A DNA stretch of 64,000 nt, taken from contig CAWCUU010000002.1 in NCBI GenBank assembly GCA_963798855.1, forward strand, positions 1 through 64,000, given 5' to 3'. Made by a program: the position numbers and the translations under genes. Every line of letters starts with the position of its first letter. Positions within the stretch are counted from its first letter, which is position 1. Source of the DNA: CAWCUU01 sp963798855. GTDB lineage: Bacteria; Gemmatimonadota; Gemmatimonadetes; Longimicrobiales; RSA9. The notes under the pieces are model-generated. The model had not been told where the DNA came from and made no database searches. It saw only the letters and a list, made by a program, of their open reading frames with translations. Positions 1 to 9,978 of the stretch are shown here, in pieces.

Positions 1-1772
1 ATTCCGCTCGTTGACGAACGTGCAGGTGATGGCCTCGCCCGGATCGAGCCCGATACTGGCCGTGCGAGTACCGAGGCGTATGTGGTGTTGGCCCCCCCGC
101 CCGTACAGTTGATGGCGGTCAGCGCCCAGTTGGTCTCGGCACCCTCCGTCACCGTGAACGAGCCCGTGACGACGTTGCTGAAGCTCTGCGTGTTGGAGAG
201 CGTGTTGTCGGCGTCGTCATCGAGGCTGAAGCTCGCCGGTGATAGCCCGCCCGTCGACGTGAAGGCGAAGTCCTCCGCGTCGTTCTCCGGGTTCTGCGTG
301 TCCTTGATGATCGTGATCGAGCCGCGCTCACGGTTCGTGAACGTGCACTTGATCGAGTCGCCGGCCGCCACGCCGAGTGTCGCCGTGCGCGTGCCGAGGT
401 TCACGCTCGTGCCGCTGCCGCCCGAGTCGTAGCAGGACAGCGCAGACAGGTCCCAGTTCGTGCCGAGGCTGTCCTCGACCACCGTGTGCGAGCCGAGCGG
501 CACGTTGCTGAAGACCTGCACGCCGTCGTCCTGCAGACGGAACGTGTCCGCGGCGACCTTGAGGTTGTCGACGAAGCGGAACCAGTCCGTCGCGCCGTCC
601 GGCAGCGTCTGCTTCTCGATCACGACCTTGCCCAGCCGGGTGTTCGTGAACGTACAGACGTAGGCGCTGTCCGGCAGCACGTCCACGCCTCCCGACACCG
701 TCGTGCCCGTGCCGGACTTCAGCGAGTGTCCGTTGACGGTGCAGGCGTAGGCCGACGTGTAGGCGCTCGTATCGAAGTCGTCCTCCGAGACGGTGTGGTT
801 CGCGCCCGGGTTCTGGTTGTCGCCGGCGGTCACGGTCTGCGTGCCGGTCGTCCCGCCGCAGGCCACGTCATCGGCGTACTGGTTGTCGGCGTCGATCAGC
901 AGGTCGAAGCTGCCGCCGTCGTTCGACGGAACGCAGGCCTTCCTGACCTCGAGCGTAGCGCTCTTCAGCACGCGGATCGGCACGTCGAAGCCGTCGCAGT
1001 TGCACTTCGACTTGTTCGAGGGCAGCGTGCCGGCGCGGAAGTCCGTCGCCGTCGGCGAGTTGGGATTCCCCACGCCATCGGCGTTGTCCGGGCACTCCTG
1101 GTCGTCGGACGGGACCTTCCACGACACGCAGGAGCCAATGTGCAGGAAGCCCGAGTCGTTCACGCCCTCGCACGGCACCTTCAACGTGCCCAGGTTCAGG
1201 AAGGCGCTGTCGCCCGCCGCTATGCCCAGGCAGGAGTCGCCGTCGAAGTTCGTGGCGCCGGTCGTGCTTCCGGTCAGATTGTAGTGATTGCAGCTACCGG
1301 TTTCCGCACCGCCGCCGTCCAGGGCCACCCAGAGGCCGACGTCCTGTCGCTCCGACAATGCGGTCTCCTTGAGGATCGCGGTGAGGCCGAGCTCGATGCT
1401 GTCGCCCTCGGCGCAGGTGTAGTCACCTTGAGGATCGAATGCCTGCCCGTTCACGCTGCTCACCAGCGCGAGCGCAATCGAGATGTCGTTCGCCGTGCAG
1501 TTCAACACGCTTCCTGGATCATTCCCCGCGGATACGCCATCGACGAGCGTATTGTACTGCACCGCGTCATCGCCCATACACTGGCCGGAACCGTTGCTCG
1601 GGTCCGTCACGCCGAACTGCGGCCCGGCCATGGGCCCCGTGACCAGCTTCTGCGGCTGGGTCGGACCGTCACTACATGCGAACATCGCCGCCGTGGCGGC
1701 TGCGACGACCGCGAGGGCCGCCGAGCGCCAGAGCCAGCGCGTTCGGGTGGTATTGCCTGGGATTTCTGACAT
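1..1772 (-). CDS. Repetitive surface lipoprotein, adhesin-like (paralogue 1), 3' end outside window
   Basis: Starts at ATG 1772-1770 with AGGAGGG about 6 bases upstream. The N-terminus has a basic stretch (RTRWLWR), a hydrophobic core and a lipobox-like AAMFAC-SD, so export and lipidation are likely. Residues about 35-220 form a conserved head with paired cysteines (GQCMGDDA, NCTANDIS, GSCNHYNL); then come repeated beta-rich units ending in C-T-F-T-N, each opening with a V/I-I-K/E-K strand, the pattern of prealbumin-like (SpaA/DUF11-like) stalk domains. The same head occurs in the gene at 6318-9924. The frame is open from 1772 to about position 70; there a single G seems missing (the paralogue continues L-G-T then T-A) and the stalk motif continues in another frame to the edge. 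A c-di-GMP riboswitch lies in its leader. Function as adhesin or matrix protein is inferred. Confidence 0.8.
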   Translation of the reverse strand, partial: MSEIPGNTTRTRWLWRSAALAVVAAATAAMFACSDGPTQPQKLVTGPMAGPQFGVTDPSNGSGQCMGDDAVQYNTLVDGVSAGNDPGSVLNCTANDISIALALVSSVNGQAFDPQGDYTCAEGDSIELGLTAILKETALSERQDVGLWVALDGGGAETGSCNHYNLTGSTTGATNFDGDSCLGIAAGDSAFLNLGTLKVPCEGVNDSGFLHIGSCVSWKVPSDDQECPDNADGVGNPNSPTATDFRAGTLPSNKSKCNCDGFDVPIRVLKSATLEVRKACVPSNDGGSFDLLIDADNQYADDVACGGTTGTQTVTAGDNQNPGANHTVSEDDFDTSAYTSAYACTVNGHSLKSGTGTTVSGGVDVLPDSAYVCTFTNTRLGKVVIEKQTLPDGATDWFRFVDNLKVAADTFRLQDDGVQVFSNVPLGSHTVVEDSLGTNWDLSALSCYDSGGSGTSVNLGTRTATLGVAAGDSIKCTFTNRERGSITIIKDTQNPENDAEDFAFTSTGGLSPASFSLDDDADNTLSNTQSFSNVVTGSFTVTEGAETNWALTAINCTGGGANTTYASVLARPVSGSIRARPSPARSSTSG

Positions 1773-1828
1773 CGGGTCCCTCCTGGGCTACTTTGGTTTC
1801 CCGCGCACCCGGTTTTCGGGTGTACGGG

Positions 1829-1905
1829 GCCTCCCTCGGCAGCCGGGCGGTCTCGGAGAGATCCCTGGCTTTGCGAACCGGCCTCGCGGCCGGGGTGCCT
1901 TTGTT
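1829..1905 (-). promoter_or_regulatory. c-di-GMP-I (GEMM) riboswitch aptamer
   Basis: Read on the minus strand the leader contains GGCA, a CCGGCC stem closed by a GCGA (GNRA) tetraloop, then CGCAAAGCC, a second stem (GGGATCTC...GAGACC) and CCCGGCTGCCGA. This order (GGCA, GNRA-capped P2, GCAAAGCC, P3, CCGGGYUGCCGA-like end) is the core of the c-di-GMP-I/GEMM class. About 55 bases downstream is the start of the surface lipoprotein; a CACCCG-AAAA-CGGGTG hairpin (about 1806-1822) sits between and may be the expression platform. A near-identical copy precedes the paralogue (9979-10055). Ligand specificity (c-di-GMP versus cGAMP subclass) cannot be told from this reading. Confidence 0.8.
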
Positions 1906-2063
1906 CGGAGAGCGGGAAAGGCCATCGGCGCCGTGGCGTCCTTGTATGCGGACGGCGCGGCAGCGTAGCTTGGAGGGAAGCTAAAGGTGTCCAGTCACCA
2001 CTCGGTCGTTCCGACGTCACCTGACAGGGACGGCCGGGTGACGGCTGGGCGGAAGGCGTCGGA

Positions 2064-5018
2064 ATGGTCGAACTCCGCATCCTCGGCAAGCTCGAGATCA
2101 CCCGCACTGACGGCGTTTCGGCAGAGTCCGTCCTCCGACAACCGAAGCGCTTCGCGCTGCTTGCCTACATCGCCAGCGAGCGGAGCGAGCACCTGCGGCG
2201 CGAGACCCTGCTATCGCTGTTCTGGCCGGATTTCGAGCCTTCCCGCGCCCGGCACGCACTCCGCCAGGGCCTATACTTCCTGAAGACCCGGCTGGGGATC
2301 AATGTGCTGGATGCCGGCCTGGGCACCGCCCTGTGGTGCGATGCTCACGAGTTCGAGCAACTCGCTCGAGCGGGTCGATCGGAAGAGGCGATGAGACTCT
2401 ACGGCGGAGAGTTCCTGGCCGATTTCGAGATCACTGGCGCATCCCCCGAGCTCAGCCGGTGGATCCAGGAGTCCCGGTCGAGGCTGACGGAGCTGGCATC
2501 GGATTCAGCTCACGCGCTATCGCAGCTGCGGGAGGAGGAAGGTGATCTGACGGGGGCGGTGGGCTGGGCACGCAGCGCAAACAGGCTCGATCCGCTCGAC
2601 GAGACCCGGGCTCGGCGCCTGGTCGAGCTGCTGGATCGGGAAGGCAGCCGGGCGGCAGCGCTCTCCGTTTACGCCGGCCTTTATCGACGGCTCCAGGAAC
2701 GCTACGATCTCGACCCGACGTCGGAGACGCTGACCGCCGTCAGCAAGGTGCGGGAGCGCATCACGGCCCGCCAGTCTCCGGCTCGACGTCACGAAAACGA
2801 CCCGCCGCCCGGGGCTGCCGCCACAGCCGGCACGGTCACCGCAGCGCCGACGGTCCCTGGCCCCGCCGAAATTCTATCGATAGGGAACGGGCGCGAAGGC
2901 GCACCCGAGCCGGTGACGGCCCGCCGCGGGGCGGAGGAAGCGAAGTCGGGCCCGATCGGACAGCCCCCCGCTCCGCACCGTCAGTGGCGAGCTCGTCCAG
3001 GCCGGCGACTGCTCTGGGGCGTCACCGGCGCCGTGCTGTTGGCGGCCGGCGTGACCATCGCGCTGAACTCGCTGCAACGGCCGAAAGCGTCGGTCTCGGA
3101 CACGAGAGTGATGGTGTTTCCATTCGCGGTGAATGCCGACGCCAACGGGCAGTATCTGCGGCGGGGTCTCGTCTCCATGCTGAGCGCAGGCCTCGACGGT
3201 GCCGGCGACCTGACGGCGACGGATCCCGACGCCGTCCTGCGAAAGGTGGATCGGCGGGGCGATATCTGGACCTCGGACAACGGGTCCCGGGTCGCGCGTT
3301 CGCTCGGGGCGGGGCTTTTCGTCCTGGGGAGCGTCAACACCGTGCCCGGCAACCATCTTCGACTCAACGCCAGCCTCTACTCCGTCGAGGATCCGGGGCC
3401 ACTCGCCCGCGCGAGCGTGGACGGCCGTGAAGACGAGCTGCTGGCCCTGATCAATGAGCTCACGGTCGAGCTGCTGGCGGGTCGCTCGCCCGACGGCGGG
3501 TCCGCGTCGTCGGGCCAACCGCTTCGGTCGACCTCGCTCCTCGCCTGGAAGCGCTACCTCCTGGGACTCGAGCAGCTCCGCGCGGGGAGTCCGGAGGCCG
3601 CGCTGGGCTCGTTTCGGGCCGCTCTGGACGAGGACAGTGGATTCGTGCGGGCACGTTATGCTCTCAGTGTGGCCTCGGAGCGTGCGCTCGCCGCCCCGCA
3701 GGCCGACGCGGCGCTGATCGAGGTCGCCGAGAGGATCGACCGACTTGCTCCGCACGAGCGGGCGCTCACCCGAGGGAGGTTCGCCATCCTGCAGGGACGT
3801 GCCGCGGAGGCGGAGTCCATCTTCCGGCGGCTCACGGACGAGTACCCGAACGATGAGGAAGGCTGGTACGGGCTCGGCCGCGTGCTGATGGACCTGACCC
3901 CGCTGAACGGGCGGCGCAGCGACGAGGCCCGCCGTAGCCTGGAGCGCGCGGCGGAGCTCGATCCGCGTCACGTCGACCCGCGTCGTCGCCTCAGCCAGCT
4001 CGACCTATTGGCGGGAAATCGGGCGTCGGCGGCCCGCCGGGCAGAGGATGGCCTGGCCCTGCGCCCGGAGCCAGGCGTCGCGTTCGAGTTACGCGCGCTG
4101 CGAAGTCTCGACCACGAACGAGACGACACGCTCGACGTCCTGATCCTTCAGGCCGACGACGGGGCCCTCTTCCGAATCGCGCAGGATCTCGCCGTTTTCG
4201 ACCACTCCCCCATGGACGCCGAGCGGGTGCTGCGAGCGCTGGACGCTCCGGATCGCCGCCCCGCTTCCCGGGCTCAGGCGCGGCTCATCCTCGCCGATCT
4301 CGAGCTCGCGCAGGGTCGGTGGTCGTCCGCGCGGCGTCAGCTCGTGCGCGCCGCCGAGATCGCCCCGCTGCAGGCAGCGGACCGGCTCGCGCTCTTCAGC
4401 GCTCTGCCGTGGCTGGATCCGACGCCACAGGAGCTCCGGCGCGCGAGGTCGTCGGTGCTCGACAGCGCCGCCGTCGAGGTCGGTTTGGATGACCCGGCCG
4501 TGCGCGCGGCCCTACGAGGCTATCTGGCCGGGCTGCTCAGCCTCAGGCTGGGAGAGCGAGCCGAGGCCAGTCGCTTCAAGAGCGGGCTGGACAGCCTCGC
4601 TGTTACGATCCCGGTTCTGGGATTCTTTCGAGCCGCGCTCGCCGCCGCCGCCGACGAAGATCCGGGCCGGCGGCTCGCCCTGCTCGCGGGCCAATCCCCC
4701 GAAGCGCTGCCGGGCGAGTTGGCCATTTCACCTTTCGGCAGCGCTCCCGAGGTCCGCTACCTCCGAGCCACGGCAATGGTCGCCACCGGCCGATCCGAGG
4801 CGGCCCTCGACTGGCTCGTGCCGCTCGGCGAGCAGTCCATTCCGGACCTGGTCTTCGCCGCTCCCGCCCACCTGCAGGCAGCGCGCATCCTGAACGCTCT
4901 GGGTCGGCGCGACGAGGCACTCGCCGAGTACGACGCGGCCCGGAGCCTCTGGGTGAGTGCCGACGCGCCGCTCGCACGGATCATTCGGCAGAGAGGGATC
5001 GAGCTCGGGAGAGACTGA
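2064..5018 (+). CDS. BTAD (SARP-like) transcriptional regulator with TPR region and membrane helix
   Basis: 984 residues. The N-terminus (VELRILGKLEI...PKRFALLAYIA) is the winged-helix DNA-binding fold of SARP-type regulators, followed to about residue 240 by the bacterial transcriptional activation domain (helical repeats, ending DPTSETLTAVSKVRERI). After a proline/alanine-rich linker one transmembrane helix follows (about 315-335, LLWGVTGAVLLAAGVTIAL). The C-terminal 620 residues are TPR-like helical repeats rich in Ala/Arg/Leu (for example YPNDEEGWYGLGRVLMDL). DNA-binding domain in the cytoplasm, TPR part possibly across the membrane. Such proteins are abundant in Gemmatimonadota; the target genes are unknown. 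It is transcribed divergently from the riboswitch-controlled lipoprotein upstream (292 bases between starts), so that gene is one candidate target. Confidence 0.85.
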   Translation: MVELRILGKLEITRTDGVSAESVLRQPKRFALLAYIASERSEHLRRETLLSLFWPDFEPSRARHALRQGLYFLKTRLGINVLDAGLGTALWCDAHEFEQLARAGRSEEAMRLYGGEFLADFEITGASPELSRWIQESRSRLTELASDSAHALSQLREEEGDLTGAVGWARSANRLDPLDETRARRLVELLDREGSRAAALSVYAGLYRRLQERYDLDPTSETLTAVSKVRERITARQSPARRHENDPPPGAAATAGTVTAAPTVPGPAEILSIGNGREGAPEPVTARRGAEEAKSGPIGQPPAPHRQWRARPGRRLLWGVTGAVLLAAGVTIALNSLQRPKASVSDTRVMVFPFAVNADANGQYLRRGLVSMLSAGLDGAGDLTATDPDAVLRKVDRRGDIWTSDNGSRVARSLGAGLFVLGSVNTVPGNHLRLNASLYSVEDPGPLARASVDGREDELLALINELTVELLAGRSPDGGSASSGQPLRSTSLLAWKRYLLGLEQLRAGSPEAALGSFRAALDEDSGFVRARYALSVASERALAAPQADAALIEVAERIDRLAPHERALTRGRFAILQGRAAEAESIFRRLTDEYPNDEEGWYGLGRVLMDLTPLNGRRSDEARRSLERAAELDPRHVDPRRRLSQLDLLAGNRASAARRAEDGLALRPEPGVAFELRALRSLDHERDDTLDVLILQADDGALFRIAQDLAVFDHSPMDAERVLRALDAPDRRPASRAQARLILADLELAQGRWSSARRQLVRAAEIAPLQAADRLALFSALPWLDPTPQELRRARSSVLDSAAVEVGLDDPAVRAALRGYLAGLLSLRLGERAEASRFKSGLDSLAVTIPVLGFFRAALAAAADEDPGRRLALLAGQSPEALPGELAISPFGSAPEVRYLRATAMVATGRSEAALDWLVPLGEQSIPDLVFAAPAHLQAARILNALGRRDEALAEYDAARSLWVSADAPLARIIRQRGIELGRD

Positions 5019-5022
5019 CGCG

Positions 5023-6131
5023 TCAAGGAGCTCCGCGCCGGGCCTGCTCGCGGATGGCCTTGGCGATCACGTCGTAGGGCACGGCGCCACCGTCCACCGG
5101 CACGCCGTTCACGAAGAGCGCCGGCGTGCCCGACACCCCCACCCGCTGCCCCTCCTTCTGGTCCTCCTGGACCTGCTCCACGTAGCGACCCGAGTCCAGG
5201 CACTCGTCGAACTTCTTCTGGTCCATCCCCAGCCGGGATGCCTTCTCCTTCAGGTCCGACACCCCCAGCTTGTCCTGCTCCTGGAACATCAGGTCGTGCA
5301 TCTCCCAGAACTTCCCCTGCTCCTTCGCGCACAGCGACGCCTCCGCCGCCTTCTGCGCGTACGGGTGGATGTTCGTCAGCGGGTACTGGCGGTACACCAC
5401 CCGCACCGTGTCCCCGAAGTTCTGCTCCACCTGCTTCAGCGTCGGGAAGAAGCGGCCGCAGTACGGACACTGGAAGTCCGAGAACTCCACCAGCGTCACC
5501 GGCGCCTTCGCCGGGCCCCGCACCGGCGCATCCTCGTTGTCGAACTGCAGACGGTACGGCTGCAGGTTCACCACCACCTTCCGCTCCTCGTTCAGCCGCT
5601 TCTGCAGTCGCTCCGACGCCTCCTCCTTGCGCTGGTTGCGAAGGAAGTCCGCGATCGCGTCGTGAACCTGATCCAGGCTGCGTCCCCCGACCCGGCTCTG
5701 ATTGTCCTTGTACCACGCCGCGATCTCCACGTCCGACGGCTCCAGCGACCCGCCCGCCTCGGCCGCCACCAGCTCGTCCACGCTCTTGCCTTCCTTCTGC
5801 GCCTCCGCCAGCAGCACCTTCTCGCGCAGGATCTGGTCGAGCGCCGTCCGGACCAGCTTGTGACGTGCCCGCTGGTAGTTCGTCTCCAGCGCCGCCAGGT
5901 CATCGCCCGTGCGCGCGCGGATGTCCTCCATCGTGATCTGCTCGTCTCCGACGCTCGCCAGCACCGCCGGGATGTCATCCGAGCTCGCTGCCGACGACTG
6001 CGCCTGCTCCTCCGACGTCTGCGCCGCCTCGCTCTCCTGACCCGCGCAGCCCGAAAACAGCAGTCCGCCGAGCAGCAGCACGAGCGAAGGCGCTGGAAGC
6101 GTGAGACCTTCGAATCTCGCATTACATTCAT
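5023..6131 (-). CDS. DsbA-family thioredoxin-fold lipoprotein with SurA/PpiC-like N-terminal part
   Basis: The C-terminal half is a DsbA/Thioredoxin_4 domain: V-T-L-V-E-F-S-D-F-Q-CPYC active site, cis-proline loop VSGTPALFVNG. The middle (ITMEDIRARTGDDL...REKVLLAEAQKEGKSVDEL) resembles the SurA-type chaperone N-domain. A lipobox (LLFSGC-AG) predicts an inner- or outer-membrane lipoprotein acting in the periplasm in disulfide exchange or protein folding. Start is uncertain: the frame of the lipobox has no good start codon, whereas ATG 6131-6129 (GGGG 8 bases upstream, MNVMRDSKVSRFQRLR) gives a proper n-region but in the neighbouring frame; a one-base break near 6085 would join them. The stop lies 4 bases from the stop of the convergent BTAD regulator. 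Confidence 0.8.
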
Positions 6132-6192
6132 CGTTGCATCCCCTGCGTTGAAGCGGGCAGTTCGCCGAAGCCGCCTGCCCTGTGCGGAAAGT

Positions 6193-6223
6193 GAAGGGCC
6201 CGGCCGGACCGGCCGGGCCCTTC
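6193..6223. terminator. Perfect 15-bp hairpin
   Basis: GAAGGGCCCGGCCGG and its reverse complement are separated by one A. It lies between the end of the 6318-9924 gene and the start of the DsbA-like gene, both on the minus strand. No U-tract follows, so it may be a G+C-only terminator or a leader structure of the DsbA-like gene. Confidence 0.5.
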
Positions 6224-6269
6224 GGTGTCGGATCGACTCGGATCGAGCCGAGCCTGGTTTCATGCGACC

Positions 6270-6309
6270 GGAAGGGAGAGCATCCAGACCGCTGGACGCT
6301 CTCCCTTCC
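6270..6309 (-). terminator. Likely terminator of the surface lipoprotein gene
   Basis: GGAAGGGAGAGC pairs with GCTCTCCCTTCC around a 16-base loop that can itself pair (ATCCAG/CTGGAC). It begins 9 bases after the inferred stop codon (6320-6318) of the surface lipoprotein gene, which supports that reading of the 3' end. Confidence 0.6.
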
Positions 6310-6317
6310 GTGTTCTC

Positions 6318-9300
6318 CTACTTCTTGTACGTCCCGATCGAAGCCTGCGACTGGCCCGAGAGCACGCCGTCCAGCGTCACCTCGAAGCCGTTGGTCCACA
6401 GCAGGTCACCCTTGTGGTAACCGTCGCTCGCCCCGCCATTGGCGGCGCATGGTGTTGAACTTCACACCGAGGACGTAGTCGCCGGCCGGCAGACGAGTAT
6501 CCGCCGGACCACCCGTCCGCCGTCCAGCGTCAGGTCCGCGACCTTGTTGCAGCTCAGGTCGTACAGATAGGCCTGGCCCTGGTGGACGTCGTAGATGATG
6601 TCCGGCGGCCCGGCGTATTCGCCGGCCTGGAAGTCCTCCACGAAGCCGACGGACTGGCTCGCAGCCTTGGTCACCGTCGCGTAGTAGAAGAACACGCCGG
6701 GCGAGACGGTGTTGATCGTCTGCCCCTTGTACTGCGCGAGGAGCTGGGTCAGCGGATCGGATCCCGCCAGGAAGTCCTGACAGGTCGTCTGCGTGGGCGC
6801 GATCTGGCCGTTTCCACGCGGCTGATCGTCGTTCGTGATGGTGCACGTGACGTCCACGCCGTTGGCTATGCTCACCGAGCCCCCGTCAAAGGCGGAGCTC
6901 GTGGCGGACGTCGGCGAGCAGCTCCACGTCCCCTCCGTGTAGAACGCCAGATCGTTCTCGGAGAAGTTGTACGAGCCGGCGCTCACCGTGAGCTTGTTGC
7001 TCGTGTACTTCAGCGTGTTCGCGCCGTCGGCCGACCCCGCGCCGAACGTCAGCGAGCCCGCATCGGTGGTGATGCCGAAGTCGCCGACCACGCTCGTGCC
7101 GCCGTCGTCGTTCACGATCCGCTTCACCAGCGTCAGCGAGCCGGCATCGTCGTCGTTCGTGATCGTGCAGGTCACGTCGACGCCGTTGCCGACCGCGACC
7201 GATCCGCCGCTGTAGGTGGAGCTCGTGGCGGCCGTCGGCGAGCAGCTCCACGAACCCTCCGTGTAGCCGGTGACGTCGTTCTCGGAGAAGTTGTAGGTGC
7301 CGGTGTTCACCGTGAGCTTGTTGCTCGTGTACTTCAGCGTGTTCGCGCCGTCGGCGGCGCCCGCGCCGAACGTCAGCGAGCCCGCATTGGTGGTGATGCC
7401 GAAGTCGCCGACCACCTTCGTGCCGCCGTGGTCGTTGACGATCCGCTTCACCAGCGTCAGCGAGCCGGCGTCGTCATCGTTCGTGATCGTGCAGGTCACG
7501 TCGACGCCGTTGCCGACCGTCACCGAGCCGCCGTCGAAGGTGGAGCTCGATGCGGACGTCGGCGAGCAGCTCCACGTCCCTTCCGAGTAGCCGCTGACGT
7601 CGTTCTCGGAGAAGTTGTAGGACCCGGCGTCCACCGTGAGCTTGTTGCTCGTGTACTTCAGCGTGTTCGCGCCGTCGGCGGCGCCAGCGCCGAACGACAG
7701 CGAGCCCGCGTCGGTGGTGATACCGAAGTCGCCGACCACCTTCGTGCCGCCGTTGTCGTTCACGATCCGCTTGATCAGCGTCAGCGACCCGGCGTCGTCG
7801 TCGTTCGTGATCGTGCAGGTCACGTCGACGCCGTTGCCGATCGTCACCGAGCCGCCGTCGAAGGCGGACGTCGTGGCGGACGTCGGCGAGCAGCTCCACG
7901 TCCCCTCCGTGTAGCCGGTCACGTCGTTCTCGGAAAAGTTGTACGAGCCGGCGCTCACGGCGAGCTTGTTGCTCGTGTACTTCAGCGTGTTCGCGCCGTC
8001 GGCCGAGCCCGCGCCGAACGTCAGCGAGCCCGCGTCGGTGGTGATGCCGAAGTCGCCGACCACCTTCGTGCCGCCGTCGTCGTTCACGATCCGCTTCACC
8101 AGCGTCAGCGAGCTGGCCTGGTCGCTGTTCGTGATCGTGCACGTGACGTCGACGCCGTTGCCGACCGATACCGAGCCGCCGTCGAAGGCGGACGTCGTCG
8201 CGGCCGTCGGCGAGCAGCTCCACGAACCCTCCGTGTAGCCGGTCACGTCGCTCTCGGAGAAGGTGTAGGGCCCGGCGTCCACCGTGAGCTTGTTGCTCGT
8301 GTACTTCAGCGTGTTCGCGCCGTCGGCCGCGCCCGCGCCGAACGTCAGCGAGCCCGCGTCGGTGGTGATGCCGAAGTCGCCGACCACCTTCGTGCCGCCG
8401 TTCGCGTTCACGATCCGCTTGATCAGCGTCAGCGAGCCGGCGTCGTCGTCGTTCGTGATCGTGCAGGTCACGTCGACCTGATCACCCACCGTCACCGAGC
8501 CGCCGTCGAAGGCGGACGTCGTGGCGGACGTCGGCGAGCAGCTCCACGTCCCCTCCGTATAGCCGCCTACGTCGCTCTCGGAGAAGGTGTAGGGGCCGGG
8601 AGCCACGCTGAGCTTGTTGCTCGTGTACTTCAGCGTGTTCGTGCCGTCGGCCGCGCCCGCGCCGAACGTCAGCGAGCCCGCATTGCTCGTGATGCCGAAG
8701 TCGCCCACCACCTTCGAGCCGCCGTTGTCGTTGACGATCCGCTTCACGAGGGTCAGCGAACCCTGCTTGAGCCGGTTCGTGACCGTGCAGACAATGTCGT
8801 CGTCCGGGTCGACCGCAACGTCGAGGGGACCCACCCCCGTCGCCGTTAGGGCGGAGCCACCATCGAACGTCGTCTCGCCGCGGTCGACGCAGGAGATCGA
8901 GGAGGCGTAGTCGGCCAGGTCCGTGCCCGTGCCGGCGGCCTCACCGACCGTGTGGGTCGCGCCGGGATCCGCCGTCGATCCAGCCGACACCGTCTGCGAG
9001 CCCGTCGTGCCACCGCATGCGGCGTCATCGGCGTACTGGTTGCTGCCGTCGATGAGGAGGTCGAACTTGCCGGCGTCGCTGGTCGGATCGCAGACCTTCT
9101 TGACCTCCAGCTTGGCTGTCTGAAGGATCGTGATCGGGACCTGGAAGGCCGTGCAGTTGCACTTCGACTTGTTGGCCAGCAGGGTCCCGGCGCGGAAGTC
9201 CGACGCTGTTTGCGGATCTCCATCCTCGGCACGGTCATCGGCGCAAGCCTCGTTTGCCCCAGGGATCTTCCAGCCGATGCAGGCGCCGATATCGAGGAAG

Positions 9301-9924
9301 CCGTCGTTGTTGTTGTCAACGCACGGCACGTGCAGCGGCCCTTCGTCCGTGAACGGGACGCTGGTGCTGGCGCCCACTGCCATACCTGCACACTGATCGG
9401 TGTCGTCGTTGAACGTCCCCGGCGCACCGGGGATCAGGTTGTAATGATTGCAGGCGCCGGTGATCGCGTTGCCACCGTCGGTCGCGATCCAGATCCCGAT
9501 ATCCTCGCGGGCTGAGTTCGCGTTCTGATCCAAGATCGCTTCCATGTCGAGGTCAATGAAGTCGCCCTCGTTGCACTCCCAAGAATCCTGGGAGCCGAAG
9601 TCGGCGCCGTTGACCTTCGTGACGGTCGCTTCGGCGATGTCAATGTCGTTCGTCGTGCAGTTCACATCCTCGGGATGCGAATTCGAGTTGAGCCCGTCCA
9701 CAAGATTGGAATACAGCACGGCGTCATCGCCGAAGCACTGTCCCGCATCGTTGAAGTATTCGGTTTGGCTGTACTGCGGCACCGCCACCGGCCCGAGGCC
9801 CGTCGGCTCGGTCGGATGGTCACTACACGCGAACAGCGCCGCCGTGGCGCCGGCGACGACCGCGAGGGTCGTCGAGCGCCAGAGCCAGCGCGTTCGCTTG
9901 GCGATTACCGGGGAATTCGGACAT
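6318..9924 (-). CDS. Repetitive surface lipoprotein, adhesin-like (paralogue 2), with three frame breaks
   Basis: Paralogue of the gene at 1-1772: same n-region (KRTRWLWRS), lipobox-like AALFAC-SD, same cysteine-containing head (GQCFGDDAVLYSNLVDG...), then six near-identical stalk units of 108 residues, each starting S-L-T-L-V/I-K-R-I-V-N and ending V-T-C-T-I-T-N, and a C-terminal domain (TQTTCQDFLAGSDPLTQLL). ATG 9924-9922 has AGGAG upstream, but its frame stops after 34 codons; removing one C from the C4 run at 9910-9913 joins it to the long frame (MSEFPVIAKRTRW). At the 3' end the long frame stops at 6462, yet the sequence continues sensibly through two further shifts (about 6510 and 6445) to LLWTNGFEVTLDGVLSGQ...YKK and stop 6320-6318, just before a hairpin. 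Preceded by a c-di-GMP riboswitch. Errors or real decay/phase variation cannot be separated here. Confidence 0.8.
6826..8769 (-). repeat. Six tandem 324-bp coding repeats
   Basis: The segment encoding the stalk domains is a direct repeat with period 324 bases: the phrase encoding K-R-I-V-N recurs at about 8740, 8416, 8092, 7768, 7444 and 7120. Identity between units is very high, far above what protein conservation needs, so recent duplication or gene conversion is likely and copy number could change by recombination. Confidence 0.9.
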
Positions 9925-9978
9925 CGAGACTCTCCTGGGCTACCGGGGTTCCGCCGACGCGATATTGCGTCGCGCGGG

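Noticed and set aside
486..1769. Plus-strand open frame of 427 codons opposite the first lipoprotein
   Set aside because: Arg/Val/Ala-rich shadow with no start signal; the minus-strand frame was followed codon by codon and is sensible.
6582..8849. Plus-strand open frame of 755 codons across the adhesin repeats
   Set aside because: It is the antisense of the 324-bp repeats; the minus strand has the lipoprotein, riboswitch and ribosome site.
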